The notes: generated from the sequence alone by a model not told the origin. A stretch of 64,000 nucleotides of DNA from Caldilineaceae bacterium (GCA_020634755.1 JACKBC010000015.1:77414-141413); one strand, 5' to 3'. Positions 38,601 to 47,049 are shown, counted from the stretch's first letter. Numbers and translations are program-made.

Positions 38601-39600
38601 TGCGCACGACGGCATCTGGCAATTGCAGGCGGGTGGCGCCATTTATTACACCAATCTGGATGCCGATCCGTACATTGACCAGTGGCAGTATGTGGATGAA
38701 CAGGGCGCGGCGCAGACGCTGATTCAAGCCGCCGGGTGGTTGATTCAGGCCGACGGGCAAAATGTGCAGCTCGCACCCAGCGCGCCCGCTAAGGCCATGT
38801 TGACCTTTGCCCCACCGCAGAGCCAGGACGAATACAGCCAGCTCAGCACCAAGCTCGCCGCCGCGCAACGTTCGTGGCAGGCGGTGCGACCGGGCGAGAC
38901 CGGACCCACGACTTTTCTAGCCGCGTCCGCTCTGTTTTCCCAAGACAGCATCCATCTGTCCGGCGTGCAGATGACCAATTTCCGCGTAACCGACGCCGGC
39001 TTTCGCTTTGTGCTGGATGCGACGGCCCTGCCCGCCGCAGCGGACCAACAGTTAGCGGGGCGTAAATTGGCGCCCGCGCAATATGTGGTGACGGTGGCCG
39101 ATGGCCAGCTCGCTGTGTCGCCATTGGCGCCGGCCAATCCAAGCTTTGCCGTGGACAGCGCCCAGTTGCCGGCCCAATGGCTGGCCCTTGAGCCCTACAC
39201 GGTAGTCGTCGTTGGCTCGAATTCGGGCAACGCCGATCTGTCGCCGCTCAACGTCACGCTCATTGCCACCGATGCTGCTGGCAACGAAATCAGCGTGGCG
39301 GAAAGCGAGCAGCCTTTGTTGGCCGAAGCATCCACAAGGTATCGCTACAGTTGGACGCCGCCACACGCCGGGGCGTGGACGCTCTCGGCGCGCGCCGCAA
39401 CGGGCGCAGAAGTGTATGCCGCCACGGATCTGCTTGCTTTGACTGTGGATGCGCCCGTGACGCCGGTGCTGCCCTGGTTTTTCAAAGAACTTGGGGCAGC
39501 GCGTTGGGGGCTGCTTTTGCTGGCCGGCAGCATGACGGTCATTGTCTTGGGCATTCTGTTGCTGATCATGCCAGCGCTGCGCGTGCAGAGAGAGGTTTAG
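35668..39600 (+). CDS. polysaccharide flippase fused to large extracytoplasmic calcium-loop region
   Basis: Residues 1 to about 465 form a Wzx/MATE-type flippase with about 12-14 hydrophobic helices (MNIVRGAAFLMIGSFIAQAL at the start, GEQKSIFLSAIVSALATLL later). At about 467-494 a signal-peptide-like stretch follows (RLAVLAVIAGSAGLLV, ending in ALAAQ). The next ~790 residues are extracytoplasmic, with acidic loops resembling calcium-binding DxDxDG sites: DANGDGRAE (about 503), DLDGDN (589), DVDDDGHPE (681), DQNNDGALD (845). A C-terminal helix (WGLLLLAGSMTVIVLGILLL) re-anchors the protein. The start at 35668 is 2 bases past the previous stop. The fusion is unusual and the exterior part is unassigned. 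Confidence 0.8.
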   Translation: MNIVRGAAFLMIGSFIAQALSAGTGLLIARRAGLDAYGQYATAFALAGAFAQTFLFGIDSILPREIAKCPRAVANVLVNTLIPVLVWSMLIVAVIVLVGIELGFSGNVLTILLMAAPIFALRGLINLGRSALRGLERMQKDAMIQVIEALLVLVAIAATLAVSPSILHAILAMLAAELLALGYMVHLSMRSFTGSVRFAWRTSIQLMQAAVPVGATFMLMGFNFRLDTIILSAYHSETEVGLYSAAFSIIVLTSAISLVSAAILPRLSALADSNRDEFRNLWGTGLRYTLIIGQGVGMSISWLAPWLIHLLYGVEFTAATPLLRVLGIVATLPFINRYLWDVLIALGEQKSIFLSAIVSALATLLCGLFVIPIWGVYGAAATAIIREVCQLCVLGYFAFRCAPAIRWQEAVWAPVGAALTMLIILIFVQVQHLSDMYALFMLPFGILLYLAALLFTNGIQRRELAGWSKRLAVLAVIAGSAGLLVHPQTALAAQSCPSAYQALDANGDGRAEALQIAAHFSLAAQDQITVYLSADQTDARPADRSCWTDYVDFVDETWVFDAGANGDANLIIFFARSGNALTAELYDDLDGDNAVAYAVQDNRVVIGETLPQTRRAATWSMRVVAPAGWWVRPGNGDAMRANYNLNLYVNGNIEAVFGTSQFADLLQNDANVDFEIQVYDVDDDGHPEYDLRFLPALLRLRGLGGFNTHLMMNLADNEEVLPPGAYWPYVGAAAESTNNVIQRTNSQRQPPILVDWNASKIVAIHEMVASRAGENNCFYYSSTRPQAGAPSDMNFEAPFCFYDLAGDQDAIPELIIRNQYWTPNDPIFLLGQFPHPLAQVRYSWDQNNDGALDYALGLTGRKTLDASVRVLDYELNTVPYADFPAWAMQNNWDTAVFVAAEKEYFSNEGIYEVDLPLDLVANYLTGRTTAMPEADIDEYMRNVISGATRGLRLERNLHFDQPPQLYFSPIDGQVHLLNAHDGIWQLQAGGAIYYTNLDADPYIDQWQYVDEQGAAQTLIQAAGWLIQADGQNVQLAPSAPAKAMLTFAPPQSQDEYSQLSTKLAAAQRSWQAVRPGETGPTTFLAASALFSQDSIHLSGVQMTNFRVTDAGFRFVLDATALPAAADQQLAGRKLAPAQYVVTVADGQLAVSPLAPANPSFAVDSAQLPAQWLALEPYTVVVVGSNSGNADLSPLNVTLIATDAAGNEISVAESEQPLLAEASTRYRYSWTPPHAGAWTLSARAATGAEVYAATDLLALTVDAPVTPVLPWFFKELGAARWGLLLLAGSMTVIVLGILLLIMPALRVQREV

Positions 39601-39604
39601 AAAT

Positions 39605-41197
39605 ATGTTCAATGATTCAAATCAAGCATCAAACCACCGCAGCCACTTGTTTGTGCTCTTTATCGCCATTTACGCCATTGGTATTGGCGCTTATTTTGCG
39701 CTGCGCTATGCGGGCGGCTGGATGGAAATCGACACGGCGCGCATGACCAATTCGGCCCGCGCCGTCGTGGTCGAGGGCGTCATCACCCCGTCCACCGATG
39801 TGTATGCCCACGGCTTTGCGTATCCGGTCATGGTGGCCTGGCTGGCGCAGATGACGGGCGTGTCGGTGCTCCAGTTGCAGACGCTCTATCTGCCGCTGAT
39901 CAGCGTGCTGCTGCCCGCCACCGCCGCCTATGCTGTTTTCCGGGCGTTTTTGCGGGTGGAAAGCCGGGCGCTGCTGGCGCTGCTGATCCTCTGTTTGCAG
40001 CCCGATTTCCTGTTTGTGACGCTGCGCGGGTCGCACGAAAAGATTACCTGGACGCTGATGCTGGCCGCTCTGTTTATTTTGCATCAGAGCGCCGCCCAGC
40101 TGCGCGCGCCACAGACTTTTATCCGCTATATTCTGATATTTTACGCCATCGTATTTACGCAAATCAGCACCAATTCTTTCTTTGCCTCCACCTTTATCAC
40201 GGCCATTACGTTTGGCCTGCTAATAGGGCTGATGGTCAAGCGGTGGACCCAATTGGATGACGCCGATTACAGCGTACAATTTTTGCAGCGCATGGGGCTG
40301 GTGGCTGCCGCCAGCCTGATCCTGGTCTACATTTTCCTGGTCCACATCTATGCGCCGGCCGAGCAACTGTTTCAGCTCGTGCCGGAGATTGTGGATCGGG
40401 TGGCGCTGCTGGTCTTTGGCTTTGAATTTCAGGTCAATCCCTCCAGCTATATTGCCTTTGGCTGGCTCAACTTGCCCACCTATTTGGCCGTCAGCGGCTT
40501 TACGTGGCTGGTGCTGGCCATCTCTTTGGGCGAGTGGTGCCGGCAGGCGCTACAGTTCGTGCGCCGAGAGCGGACGTTGCAGCTTCCCCATGCGCTGCCG
40601 TGGCTGCTCTATGCCGGCTTTGCCATCCAGATGGTCTTTGCCGTCATGCTCGACTTTGCGGGTACGCTCTCGGCCAATTTGCAGTTGCGCATTTTGCCCG
40701 GCCTGCTCATTTTTGCCGTCATCTTGACCGTGCAGGCAGTGGAGGCGCTCTTCCGCACTACCACCACCAGACCCACCCTGCAGCGCGGCCTGCAGGTTGC
40801 CATGATTGGCGTCTTTCTGTGGGCCGTGCCGGCCTCTTTGCTCAAAATTACCAACGAGCCGCTGGTGAGCAACAAGTGGGTTTTTTACGACCATTTGGAA
40901 GAGGAGGGGCTGAACTGGGTCTATACCCATACGACACCCACCCGCAATTACTTTTGGGCCGGGCTGGATGAACGGCTGATTGTTGTGCTGGCCGCTACGT
41001 TGGATGTGCCAGAGAGCTATTTTAATTTGGACACGCCGGGACCAGATGTGCGCTATTATCTGCTGTCGGAAACGGACCGGTTACGCCACGCCCGCGTGGA
41101 GCGACCGCTACCCGCCATTCAGGACGAAAACATTGTCTACGACAACGGTGACGCCAAAGTTTATCACCGCAAGCCGCAGACCCCATATCAAGAGTGA
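39605..41197 (+). CDS. polytopic membrane protein, GT-C-like
   Basis: The 530-residue protein has around ten hydrophobic helices and a C-terminal soluble part (about 425-530). The first external loop carries an acidic EIDTARM motif at the place where GT-C glycosyltransferases hold a catalytic D/E-x-D. Later loops contain LRGSHEKITWT. This fits a lipid-sugar-using transferase or a polymerase, but similarity is by layout only. It begins 4 bases after the flippase fusion stop and is surely co-transcribed. Confidence 0.6.
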   Translation: MFNDSNQASNHRSHLFVLFIAIYAIGIGAYFALRYAGGWMEIDTARMTNSARAVVVEGVITPSTDVYAHGFAYPVMVAWLAQMTGVSVLQLQTLYLPLISVLLPATAAYAVFRAFLRVESRALLALLILCLQPDFLFVTLRGSHEKITWTLMLAALFILHQSAAQLRAPQTFIRYILIFYAIVFTQISTNSFFASTFITAITFGLLIGLMVKRWTQLDDADYSVQFLQRMGLVAAASLILVYIFLVHIYAPAEQLFQLVPEIVDRVALLVFGFEFQVNPSSYIAFGWLNLPTYLAVSGFTWLVLAISLGEWCRQALQFVRRERTLQLPHALPWLLYAGFAIQMVFAVMLDFAGTLSANLQLRILPGLLIFAVILTVQAVEALFRTTTTRPTLQRGLQVAMIGVFLWAVPASLLKITNEPLVSNKWVFYDHLEEEGLNWVYTHTTPTRNYFWAGLDERLIVVLAATLDVPESYFNLDTPGPDVRYYLLSETDRLRHARVERPLPAIQDENIVYDNGDAKVYHRKPQTPYQE

Positions 41198-41209
41198 GCA
41201 GGTGACCCG

Positions 41210-42271
41210 ATGGAAAAGCCGCTGGCCAGCATCATCATTGTGACGTACAACGCTATGCCCTATATCGACAATTGCCTGACCGCCGTCCTGCGAGAGGCGC
41301 AAGCGCAGCACGAGATTATCGTAATTGACAACGCGTCTACCGATGGCACGGGTCCATACATTCAGCAACAATTTCCGGCGGTACGGCTGGTCTGCAACCG
41401 TATGAATATTGGCTTTGCCCCCGCCTGTAATCAAGGGGCGCGGCTGGCCCAAGGTCGCTATTTTGTCTTTCTCAACCAAGACACCATTGTGTACCCAGCC
41501 TGGCTAGGCCAGCTCTTGCGGCCGCTGCAGAATGAAAAAGGCGTGGCCCTCAGTACCTCCAAACTGTTGCTAATGTCGCAGCCAGAGCAGATCAACGCCT
41601 GCGGATTGGACGTGCATTTTAGCGGTCTGAGCTTTATGCGCGGCATTTTGGGTGACGCCAATGCGCACAACGAGGCGGTAGCCGTCTGCGCGGTACACGG
41701 GGCTTCTTTTGCGGTGGATGGGGCTGTGTGGCACGAATTAGGCGGCTTTGATGAGACGCTATTTATGTATTACGAAGAGACCGATTTCTCATGGCGGGCG
41801 CAGCTTGCCGGGTATAAATGCGTCTATGCGCCTACATCGGTGACGCTGCATGATTATAAACTGGCCCAGGCGTCGGCCAATGCCTTCTATTATTCAAAGC
41901 GCAACCGATACATTCTGCTGCTCAAAACCTGGCGCTGGTCAACGTTGTTTCTGTTGCTGCCGGGTCTGGTCCTGGCCGAGGTGCTGGATTGGGGACACGC
42001 TCTGCTCATCGGCAAAGTTGGCATGGCCGCCAAAGTCAAATCTTATCTGTGGCTGGCGGCCAATCTGCGCAAAATTCTGGCGTTGCGTGGGGACGCTCAA
42101 AGGCAACGCCGGGTAGGAGATGGCGCGCTACTGCAGCACTGCACAGGCAAATTGGCTGCGGTGGAGTTTCAGGGAGGTTTGGTGGGAAATATACTGACTA
42201 AATGGGCTAGCTTGTTCTTGCAGCAAAATCACCGCATTGCCCATAAAATTTGTACGTCTTTGCACATGTAG
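41210..42271 (+). CDS. GT2 glycosyltransferase, rhamnosyltransferase-like
   Basis: The 353-residue GT-A protein has SIIIVTYNAMPYIDNCL, VIDNASTDGTGPY, YFVFLNQDTIVYPAWLGQLL and FMYYEETDFSWRAQLAGY. It parallels the 33429-34496 protein through its whole length, including the KRNRYILLLKTWRW segment near residue 240, suggesting duplication within the locus. The acceptor is unknown. Confidence 0.88.
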   Translation: MEKPLASIIIVTYNAMPYIDNCLTAVLREAQAQHEIIVIDNASTDGTGPYIQQQFPAVRLVCNRMNIGFAPACNQGARLAQGRYFVFLNQDTIVYPAWLGQLLRPLQNEKGVALSTSKLLLMSQPEQINACGLDVHFSGLSFMRGILGDANAHNEAVAVCAVHGASFAVDGAVWHELGGFDETLFMYYEETDFSWRAQLAGYKCVYAPTSVTLHDYKLAQASANAFYYSKRNRYILLLKTWRWSTLFLLLPGLVLAEVLDWGHALLIGKVGMAAKVKSYLWLAANLRKILALRGDAQRQRRVGDGALLQHCTGKLAAVEFQGGLVGNILTKWASLFLQQNHRIAHKICTSLHM

Positions 42272-42290
42272 TCCAGTGGGGAGTGAGATT

Positions 42291-43412
42291 ATGCAGCTTG
42301 AGTTAGTCGCAAAACAGTATAAACGCTTAAACGGGCAGGGTCGATATGTGCGCTCGCTCAGTCAGAGTATGACGGCGCTTGGCGTCGAATATGCTACCCG
42401 CTATCCCCGCCTCCCCGGCTATTTGAGACCGCTTGACCAGCCACTGTACCGCTTTGGCTATGATCTGCCCGAGTTTTTTACTAGCTTTCCCATCTCGGCA
42501 CAGGTTGAGCGTGAAAGCATCAAGCATCTCACCACGCAAGAGATGGGATCTTTGCTTTATTTTAATCGTTCTTTACGCAACACGGTGATTACGGTGTGCG
42601 ACATCATACCCTATATGAATCGCCATTCGGCAGAGCAGCGCACCTATCAACACGTAGTCGAACGGCTCTTCGACAGGCTGGCCTTGATGGGGCTAACCCA
42701 TGCCAATGTCATCATTGCCATCTCGGAATATACGAAGCAAACGCTGGTCGAACATCTTGGTATAGCCGCCGACAAAATCAAAGTGGTCCACATGGGGCTT
42801 AATCACCAACTTTTTCAGCCCACACTGGTTTCAGACGCCCTGCGCACCAAGTATGGACTCTCCGCTGATTACAAATATCTGCTCTTTGTGGGGCCGGAAA
42901 CGCCGCGTAAAAATTTGCACCGCCTCGTTGATGCGTTTGCCATGCTCCGAGCGCACATGCCCAATCTTCGACTGATCAAAGTGGGCAAGCCTATGTATGA
43001 ACCCGGTTATGTGCGGCTTCAGCAGCAAATTGAAAAGTTGAACCTGCACCAGGATATTATTTTTCTGGAGCAAATCTCCGATCAGGAGCTGGTTGAACTC
43101 TACGCAATGGCCGATGTCTACGTTTTTCCATCGTTGTACGAAGGCTTCGGCCTGCCGACGCTGGAAGCCATGGCGTGCGGCGCGCCGGTGGTCTGCGCCA
43201 ATGCCGCTTCTCTACCCGAAGTCGTGGGCGACGCCGCTCTATTGGTGGATCCACTGCACAGCGCTGCGATGGCAGAGGCGATTGCATCCATCCTCGATAA
43301 CAGCACGTTGCGCGCAAATCTAATCGAACGCGGCTTTGCCCACGCCCGCCAATTCACGTGGGAACAGACCGCCCGCCAAACGCTGGCTGTCTATCGCACG
43401 TTGTTGAACTAA
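42291..43412 (+). CDS. GT4 glycosyltransferase
   Basis: This GT-B protein carries IIAISEYTKQTLVEHLGI, LFVGPETPRKNLHRLVDAF and YEGFGLPTLEAMACGAPVV with the paired glutamates of the donor site, as in mannosyl/glucosyltransferases. A GGGGAG ribosome site precedes the ATG at 42291. An earlier ATG at 42237 lies within the previous gene and lacks family residues. It ends the glycosyltransferase run. Confidence 0.88.
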   Translation: MQLELVAKQYKRLNGQGRYVRSLSQSMTALGVEYATRYPRLPGYLRPLDQPLYRFGYDLPEFFTSFPISAQVERESIKHLTTQEMGSLLYFNRSLRNTVITVCDIIPYMNRHSAEQRTYQHVVERLFDRLALMGLTHANVIIAISEYTKQTLVEHLGIAADKIKVVHMGLNHQLFQPTLVSDALRTKYGLSADYKYLLFVGPETPRKNLHRLVDAFAMLRAHMPNLRLIKVGKPMYEPGYVRLQQQIEKLNLHQDIIFLEQISDQELVELYAMADVYVFPSLYEGFGLPTLEAMACGAPVVCANAASLPEVVGDAALLVDPLHSAAMAEAIASILDNSTLRANLIERGFAHARQFTWEQTARQTLAVYRTLLN

Positions 43413-43430
43413 ATCGGCTCTTTAGGGTCG

Positions 43431-43514
43431 CACGTGGTTGACCCACTTTGGTTTCGATACGGCTGGAAACTCCCCCAGCCTACTCAACCGCCGCTTGCCC
43501 TTGTCAACCACATG
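43431..43514 (+). repeat. 84-bp element, family 4 (left copy)
   Basis: The unit starts CACGTGGTTGACCC and ends GTCAACCACATG (11-base inverted ends, one mismatch). Its centre is GGTTTCGATACGGCTGG with a complementary CCAGCCTACTCAACC. A near-identical, same-length, same-orientation copy lies at 44605-44688. Confidence 0.75.
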
Positions 43515-43557
43515 TGATCCTGTTGAACCATTATATTCACAAAACTAAGATATTTTC

Positions 43558-44535
43558 ATGAACACAGCAATTCCGCATCTTCTCGATAATCAAAATAACC
43601 AGTTCGATCAACCGGACGCGCAGCCTATGGCGGGCTTCAGCGCGCCCGGACGCGACCTCCTGCTGATTGGGGCGGGCGCGCTGCTGCTGGCCGGGGAAGT
43701 TTGGTCGCCCTGGTATTCCGCCGCATTGATGCCATTGCGACTGGCTTTGGGGCTGGTTTTTCTATTTTATGCGCCGGGCTATTGCCTGCTGGCTGCTCTG
43801 TTTCCCCGCAGTGATGAATTTAGCAGCGCCGGCAGAAACGCACTGAGCATCGGTTTGAGCATTGTGCTCGTTGTGCTGATATCTTTGATCTTCGACCGTA
43901 GTCAAATCACCTTACACACCGATTCCATGCTGCTGGCGCTCTTGACCGCTACCTTTGGCTGTGGGCTGGCCGCTTATGGCCAACGCGCGCTGCTGCCCAA
44001 ATCAGACAAGGGGAAATGGCAACCGGGCCGCCATTTTCGGCACGGGTGGCAAATTATGCCCGCCCATCAAAAGCGTATTTATGCACTCATCGGCAGCGCC
44101 GCCATGGTGGCAATGTTCTCCATCTTCTGGTTATTGCAGACGCCCGTCACCGCCGTGCATTCCACAGAATTTTATCTGCTGGGGCCAGACGACACGGCCG
44201 AAAATTATCCGCGGACCGTGGCAGCGGGGGAAGAAATTTCGACGACTTTGGGCATTGTGAACCAGGAAGAAATGCGGCACACATTTCGGGTCGAAATTTA
44301 CGCGCCTGATGCGGCGGGCGAAGCGCAAGTGCTCTTCGTAGGCACCCCATTTTTGCTGCAACCCAACGAGTCGCGCGAATCACCCATCACATGGCAAGTG
44401 CCGCAGTTAAATCGCGGTCATTTTGGCGCTGAGCAGCCCGTCGATTTTTTGCTATTTATGATAGATGGCCAATCGCCAAATGAGCCATATCGCCAATTGC
44501 GTTTGTGGCTTAAAGTAAGCCAATACAAACACTAG
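43558..44535 (+). CDS. DUF1616-family membrane protein
   Basis: The 325-residue product has an N-terminal hydrophobic half with about four helices, including LRLALGLVFLFYAPGYCLLA and LFPRS, the DUF1616 hallmark. A further helix (about 175-200) follows, then a soluble beta-rich domain outside (TEFYLLGPDDTAENYP to the end). DUF1616 proteins are common near glycosylation and S-layer genes in archaea and Chloroflexota; their role is not established. The gene is bracketed by the two 84-bp family 4 elements. Confidence 0.8.
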   Translation: MNTAIPHLLDNQNNQFDQPDAQPMAGFSAPGRDLLLIGAGALLLAGEVWSPWYSAALMPLRLALGLVFLFYAPGYCLLAALFPRSDEFSSAGRNALSIGLSIVLVVLISLIFDRSQITLHTDSMLLALLTATFGCGLAAYGQRALLPKSDKGKWQPGRHFRHGWQIMPAHQKRIYALIGSAAMVAMFSIFWLLQTPVTAVHSTEFYLLGPDDTAENYPRTVAAGEEISTTLGIVNQEEMRHTFRVEIYAPDAAGEAQVLFVGTPFLLQPNESRESPITWQVPQLNRGHFGAEQPVDFLLFMIDGQSPNEPYRQLRLWLKVSQYKH

Positions 44536-44604
44536 ATTTTCAGAATAGAGGATCAACAGATTGCATAGATTCAACAGAATACAAAAATCGATTTAACAAG
44601 GTCT

Positions 44605-44688
44605 CATGTGGTTGACCCGCTTTGGTTTCGATACGGCTGGAAACTGCCCCCGCCTACTCAACCACCGCTTTCTCCTATCAACCACATG
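44605..44688 (+). repeat. 84-bp element, family 4 (right copy)
   Basis: Perfect inverted ends CATGTGGTTGA/TCAACCACATG enclose a centre almost identical to 43431-43514. Together the copies flank the DUF1616 gene as direct repeats 1174 bases apart. Confidence 0.75.
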
Positions 44689-44817
44689 AAGGGCCCAAAA
44701 GCCCAAAAAAATTTTCAATCTGTGCAATCTGTTGATCCCCCATCGGCATTCCAAAGAAAATCTCTTGTTGGAAATCTATGATCCCACTCTGTTTAGATAA
44801 TCTGTAAGTTTCTCGAC

Positions 44818-46179
44818 ATGCAATACGAAATCAAATTTACGCTCTATCCAATCCACATTGCCATTATCTACCTGCTCTTCCTGACCGTGGCCGAACTGAT
44901 CACGGCGCTGGTGGATCCGTGGGTGGGCATTACGTTTCATGCCGTGCTGCTGGGCGTCATGCTGCTGCACACGGCGGTGACTTGGCACGATCCCAGCCGC
45001 CGCTTTTTGATCAGTCTGACCTTTGCGCCCATGATCCGCATTCTGAGCCTGTCGCTGCCGCTGGCCACCTTTCCGCTGGTCTACTGGTTTCTCATCACCA
45101 GCATTCCGCTCTTTATTGCGCTGCTGCTCATTGTGCGCACCCTGGAATTTTCGGCAGACTATGTGGGGCTCAACATGCGGCGGGGGCTGGTGCAGCTGCT
45201 CATTATGCCCACCGGGCTGCTCTTTGGCGTGGTCGAATATTACATCCTCAAGCCCGAGCCGCTGATTACCCCTTTTAACTGGGGCGGCATTGTGGTGGCC
45301 GCGCTGATCTTGCTGGTGAGCACTGGCTTTTTTGAAGAGGTCGCTTTCCGCGGCATTATGCAGACCACGGCGCTGGAAACGCTGGGGCGCTTTGGCCTGG
45401 TCTACATTGCGCTGATCTTCGCCGTGCTGCACATTGGCTACCAGTCGCTCATCGACGTGATTTTTGTCTTTGGGGTGGGGCTTTTCTTTGGCTGGGTGGT
45501 CAAAAAGACCGGCAGCATTGCCGGCGTCACCGTCTCGCACGGCCTTACCAATGGCGTGCTCTTTTTGGTCATGCCCTTTGTGGTGGCGGCCGGCTCGCCG
45601 GTAGAGCAGCAGGCCGTGGCGCTAGCTCAAGAAGCCCCGGCACTCACTGTGCCGGTAGATGCCGGCCAAGATGTGGCTCTGACGCGCGTGGCGCCGTCCA
45701 GCACCGCCGCCGCCTCCATGCCGGCCGCCGCGGATACAGTGACGCCACTCGGCGCAGCTTCGACGCCACCTGTGGCCACGACTGCGGCGGCGGCAAACCG
45801 CGTGACCCAACTGCCGCCCACCGCCACTGTGACCGCCACGCCAGCGCCGAGCCTATCCACCCTCATTCCCCAGGATGGCGCCGTGGCCAAAGGCGCGCTG
45901 GTTTTTGAATGGCAAACCGATCGCGTGCTGGCCGCCAATCAGCGCTACGAGGTGGTTTTCTGGAAGCCGAACCAAGAGCCGCTGCGCGACGGCGTTGGCT
46001 TTGCCGTGCGCGATAGCACAGCGCGCGTCCAGATCAATCTACGCGAGCTGGACTTTGTTATGGGCGCCCAGTTTGAACCGGGCGAATATCTGTGGGGCGT
46101 GCTGCTGGTGCAGAAGGAGCCGAATTACCAGCGACTCGAGTACTTGGGCGGCGGCACGCGGATTGTATATGCGTATTAG
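44818..46179 (+). CDS. CPBP-family intramembrane protease with C-terminal extracellular domain
   Basis: Residues 1 to about 265 form the multi-helix CPBP (CAAX protease/bacteriocin-processing, Abi) domain with its motifs FFEEVAFRGIMQ (EExxxR, about 171-180), AVLHIGYQS (His) and VTVSHGLTNGVLF. Residues 270-345 are a low-complexity Ala/Thr/Val/Pro linker. Residues 345-453 look like a single immunoglobulin-like beta domain (LIPQDGAVAKGALVFEWQTD). CPBP enzymes cut in or near the membrane. The appended outside domain suggests a surface substrate or cell-wall contact; this is inference. Confidence 0.8.
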   Translation: MQYEIKFTLYPIHIAIIYLLFLTVAELITALVDPWVGITFHAVLLGVMLLHTAVTWHDPSRRFLISLTFAPMIRILSLSLPLATFPLVYWFLITSIPLFIALLLIVRTLEFSADYVGLNMRRGLVQLLIMPTGLLFGVVEYYILKPEPLITPFNWGGIVVAALILLVSTGFFEEVAFRGIMQTTALETLGRFGLVYIALIFAVLHIGYQSLIDVIFVFGVGLFFGWVVKKTGSIAGVTVSHGLTNGVLFLVMPFVVAAGSPVEQQAVALAQEAPALTVPVDAGQDVALTRVAPSSTAAASMPAAADTVTPLGAASTPPVATTAAAANRVTQLPPTATVTATPAPSLSTLIPQDGAVAKGALVFEWQTDRVLAANQRYEVVFWKPNQEPLRDGVGFAVRDSTARVQINLRELDFVMGAQFEPGEYLWGVLLVQKEPNYQRLEYLGGGTRIVYAY

Positions 46180-46212
46180 GAAGCAGGGAGGCACTATCAT
46201 TAAGGTAGCACA

Positions 46213-46277
46213 AAGTGCGTCGCACGGTGTCCGGCATTTTGGCCTTGCATTCGGGTGGCACACCGTGCGTCGCACTT
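46213..46277. repeat. 18-bp inverted repeat with REP-like core
   Basis: AAGTGCGTCGCACGGTGT and ACACCGTGCGTCGCACTT are inverted with one mismatch across a 29-base loop. The core AGTGCGACGCAC also occurs at about 21250 and 55524, so it is a scattered palindrome. It follows the CPBP gene and may act as a terminator. Confidence 0.6.
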
Positions 46278-46466
46278 GAAGCGGGCTTCACTTAATGACA
46301 GTCAGTAGGGATTGGGGGCTAGGCGGACGGCGTGTCTCCATCCCTACTTCCCCAAAATCTACCGTAACCAAATCGCCATTAGAACGTCAACAGGTATGGA
46401 CTTTATTTTCATAGCGTCATGCGTCGTAACTATATCGGATAAACTATTTTTGGGGAGCTGAAAAGT

Positions 46467-46697
46467 ATGATTTCTACTGTGACTACCACCACCGTCACCA
46501 CAGTGTATACTGCCACTTCGATCGGCATTATTCTCACGCTGACGCTATTGGCGCTGCTGGTGCAAAAAGAATTGGCCAGTTCGGATGACAAGCCGATTTT
46601 CCAAGCGTTTAGCCGGGTCTTAAACGTGGCTATTGTGCCCTTGCTCATGGGCTTTGCCTTTATTGTGGCCATGAAGGTCTTCAACATCCTGGGCTAA
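46467..46697 (+). CDS. small two-helix membrane protein
   Basis: This 76-residue product is preceded by a good ribosome site (GGGGAGCTGAAAAGT). It opens with a Thr/Val-rich stretch (MISTVTTTTVTTVYTATS), then two hydrophobic helices (about 18-35 and 53-75) joined by a charged loop KELASSDDKPIF. It resembles small proteins found next to glycan-export genes in related genomes, but I do not recognise a named family. Coding is supported by the clean start and hydrophobic periodicity. Confidence 0.65.
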   Translation: MISTVTTTTVTTVYTATSIGIILTLTLLALLVQKELASSDDKPIFQAFSRVLNVAIVPLLMGFAFIVAMKVFNILG

Positions 46698-46740
46698 AAC
46701 TATACCGCCAAGACATTAGTCGCCAATCGGTAGCCGGCAG

Positions 46741-46825
46741 CAGATCGTATTGGTTGGCAATCGGCCAAATTCACAAAGCGCCATCGGTGTCTATACGGCC
46801 ACGGCCGTTGGGCGTGTACGAATAA
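46741..46825 (+). repeat. diverged 88-bp element, family 3 (copy 3g)
   Basis: GCAGATCGTATTGG, CCAAATTCACAAAGCG, GGTGTCTATACGG and CCGTTGGGCGTGTAC align in order with the other copies, but with many differences. It points toward the coiled-coil gene. Confidence 0.4.
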
Positions 46826-46975
46826 TCTGCCCAATCTGTTGGTCTCTTGCTGTTCCCAAAATTAAACAGTCTGTACAACCGGGTCGTCACGAGCCGGTTT
46901 TTTCTGTTAGCCTTTCCCCAAAATTAAAATATACAGTCAGACCTTCAAGCCTGGTTGAGTGATACATCTTATTTT

Positions 46976-47049
46976 ACCGCAAAGATGGCAAAGAAACGTG
47001 AAGAATCTTCTCGAGAACCCTTTGGGCATCTTTGCGCCCTTTGCGGTAG
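46976..47049. repeat. TACCGCAAAG/CTTTGCGGTA-bounded unit
   Basis: Perfect 10-base inverted ends enclose 74 bases reading roughly GATGGCAAAGAAACGTGAAG and CATCTTTGCGCCCTTTGCGG. A broken relative may lie at 51066-51112. It is palindromic and non-coding. Confidence 0.5.

Noticed and set aside
43431..44688. composite transposon
   Set aside because: The flanking 84-bp units encode no transposase and no target duplications are visible. Kept only as a flanking-repeat observation.
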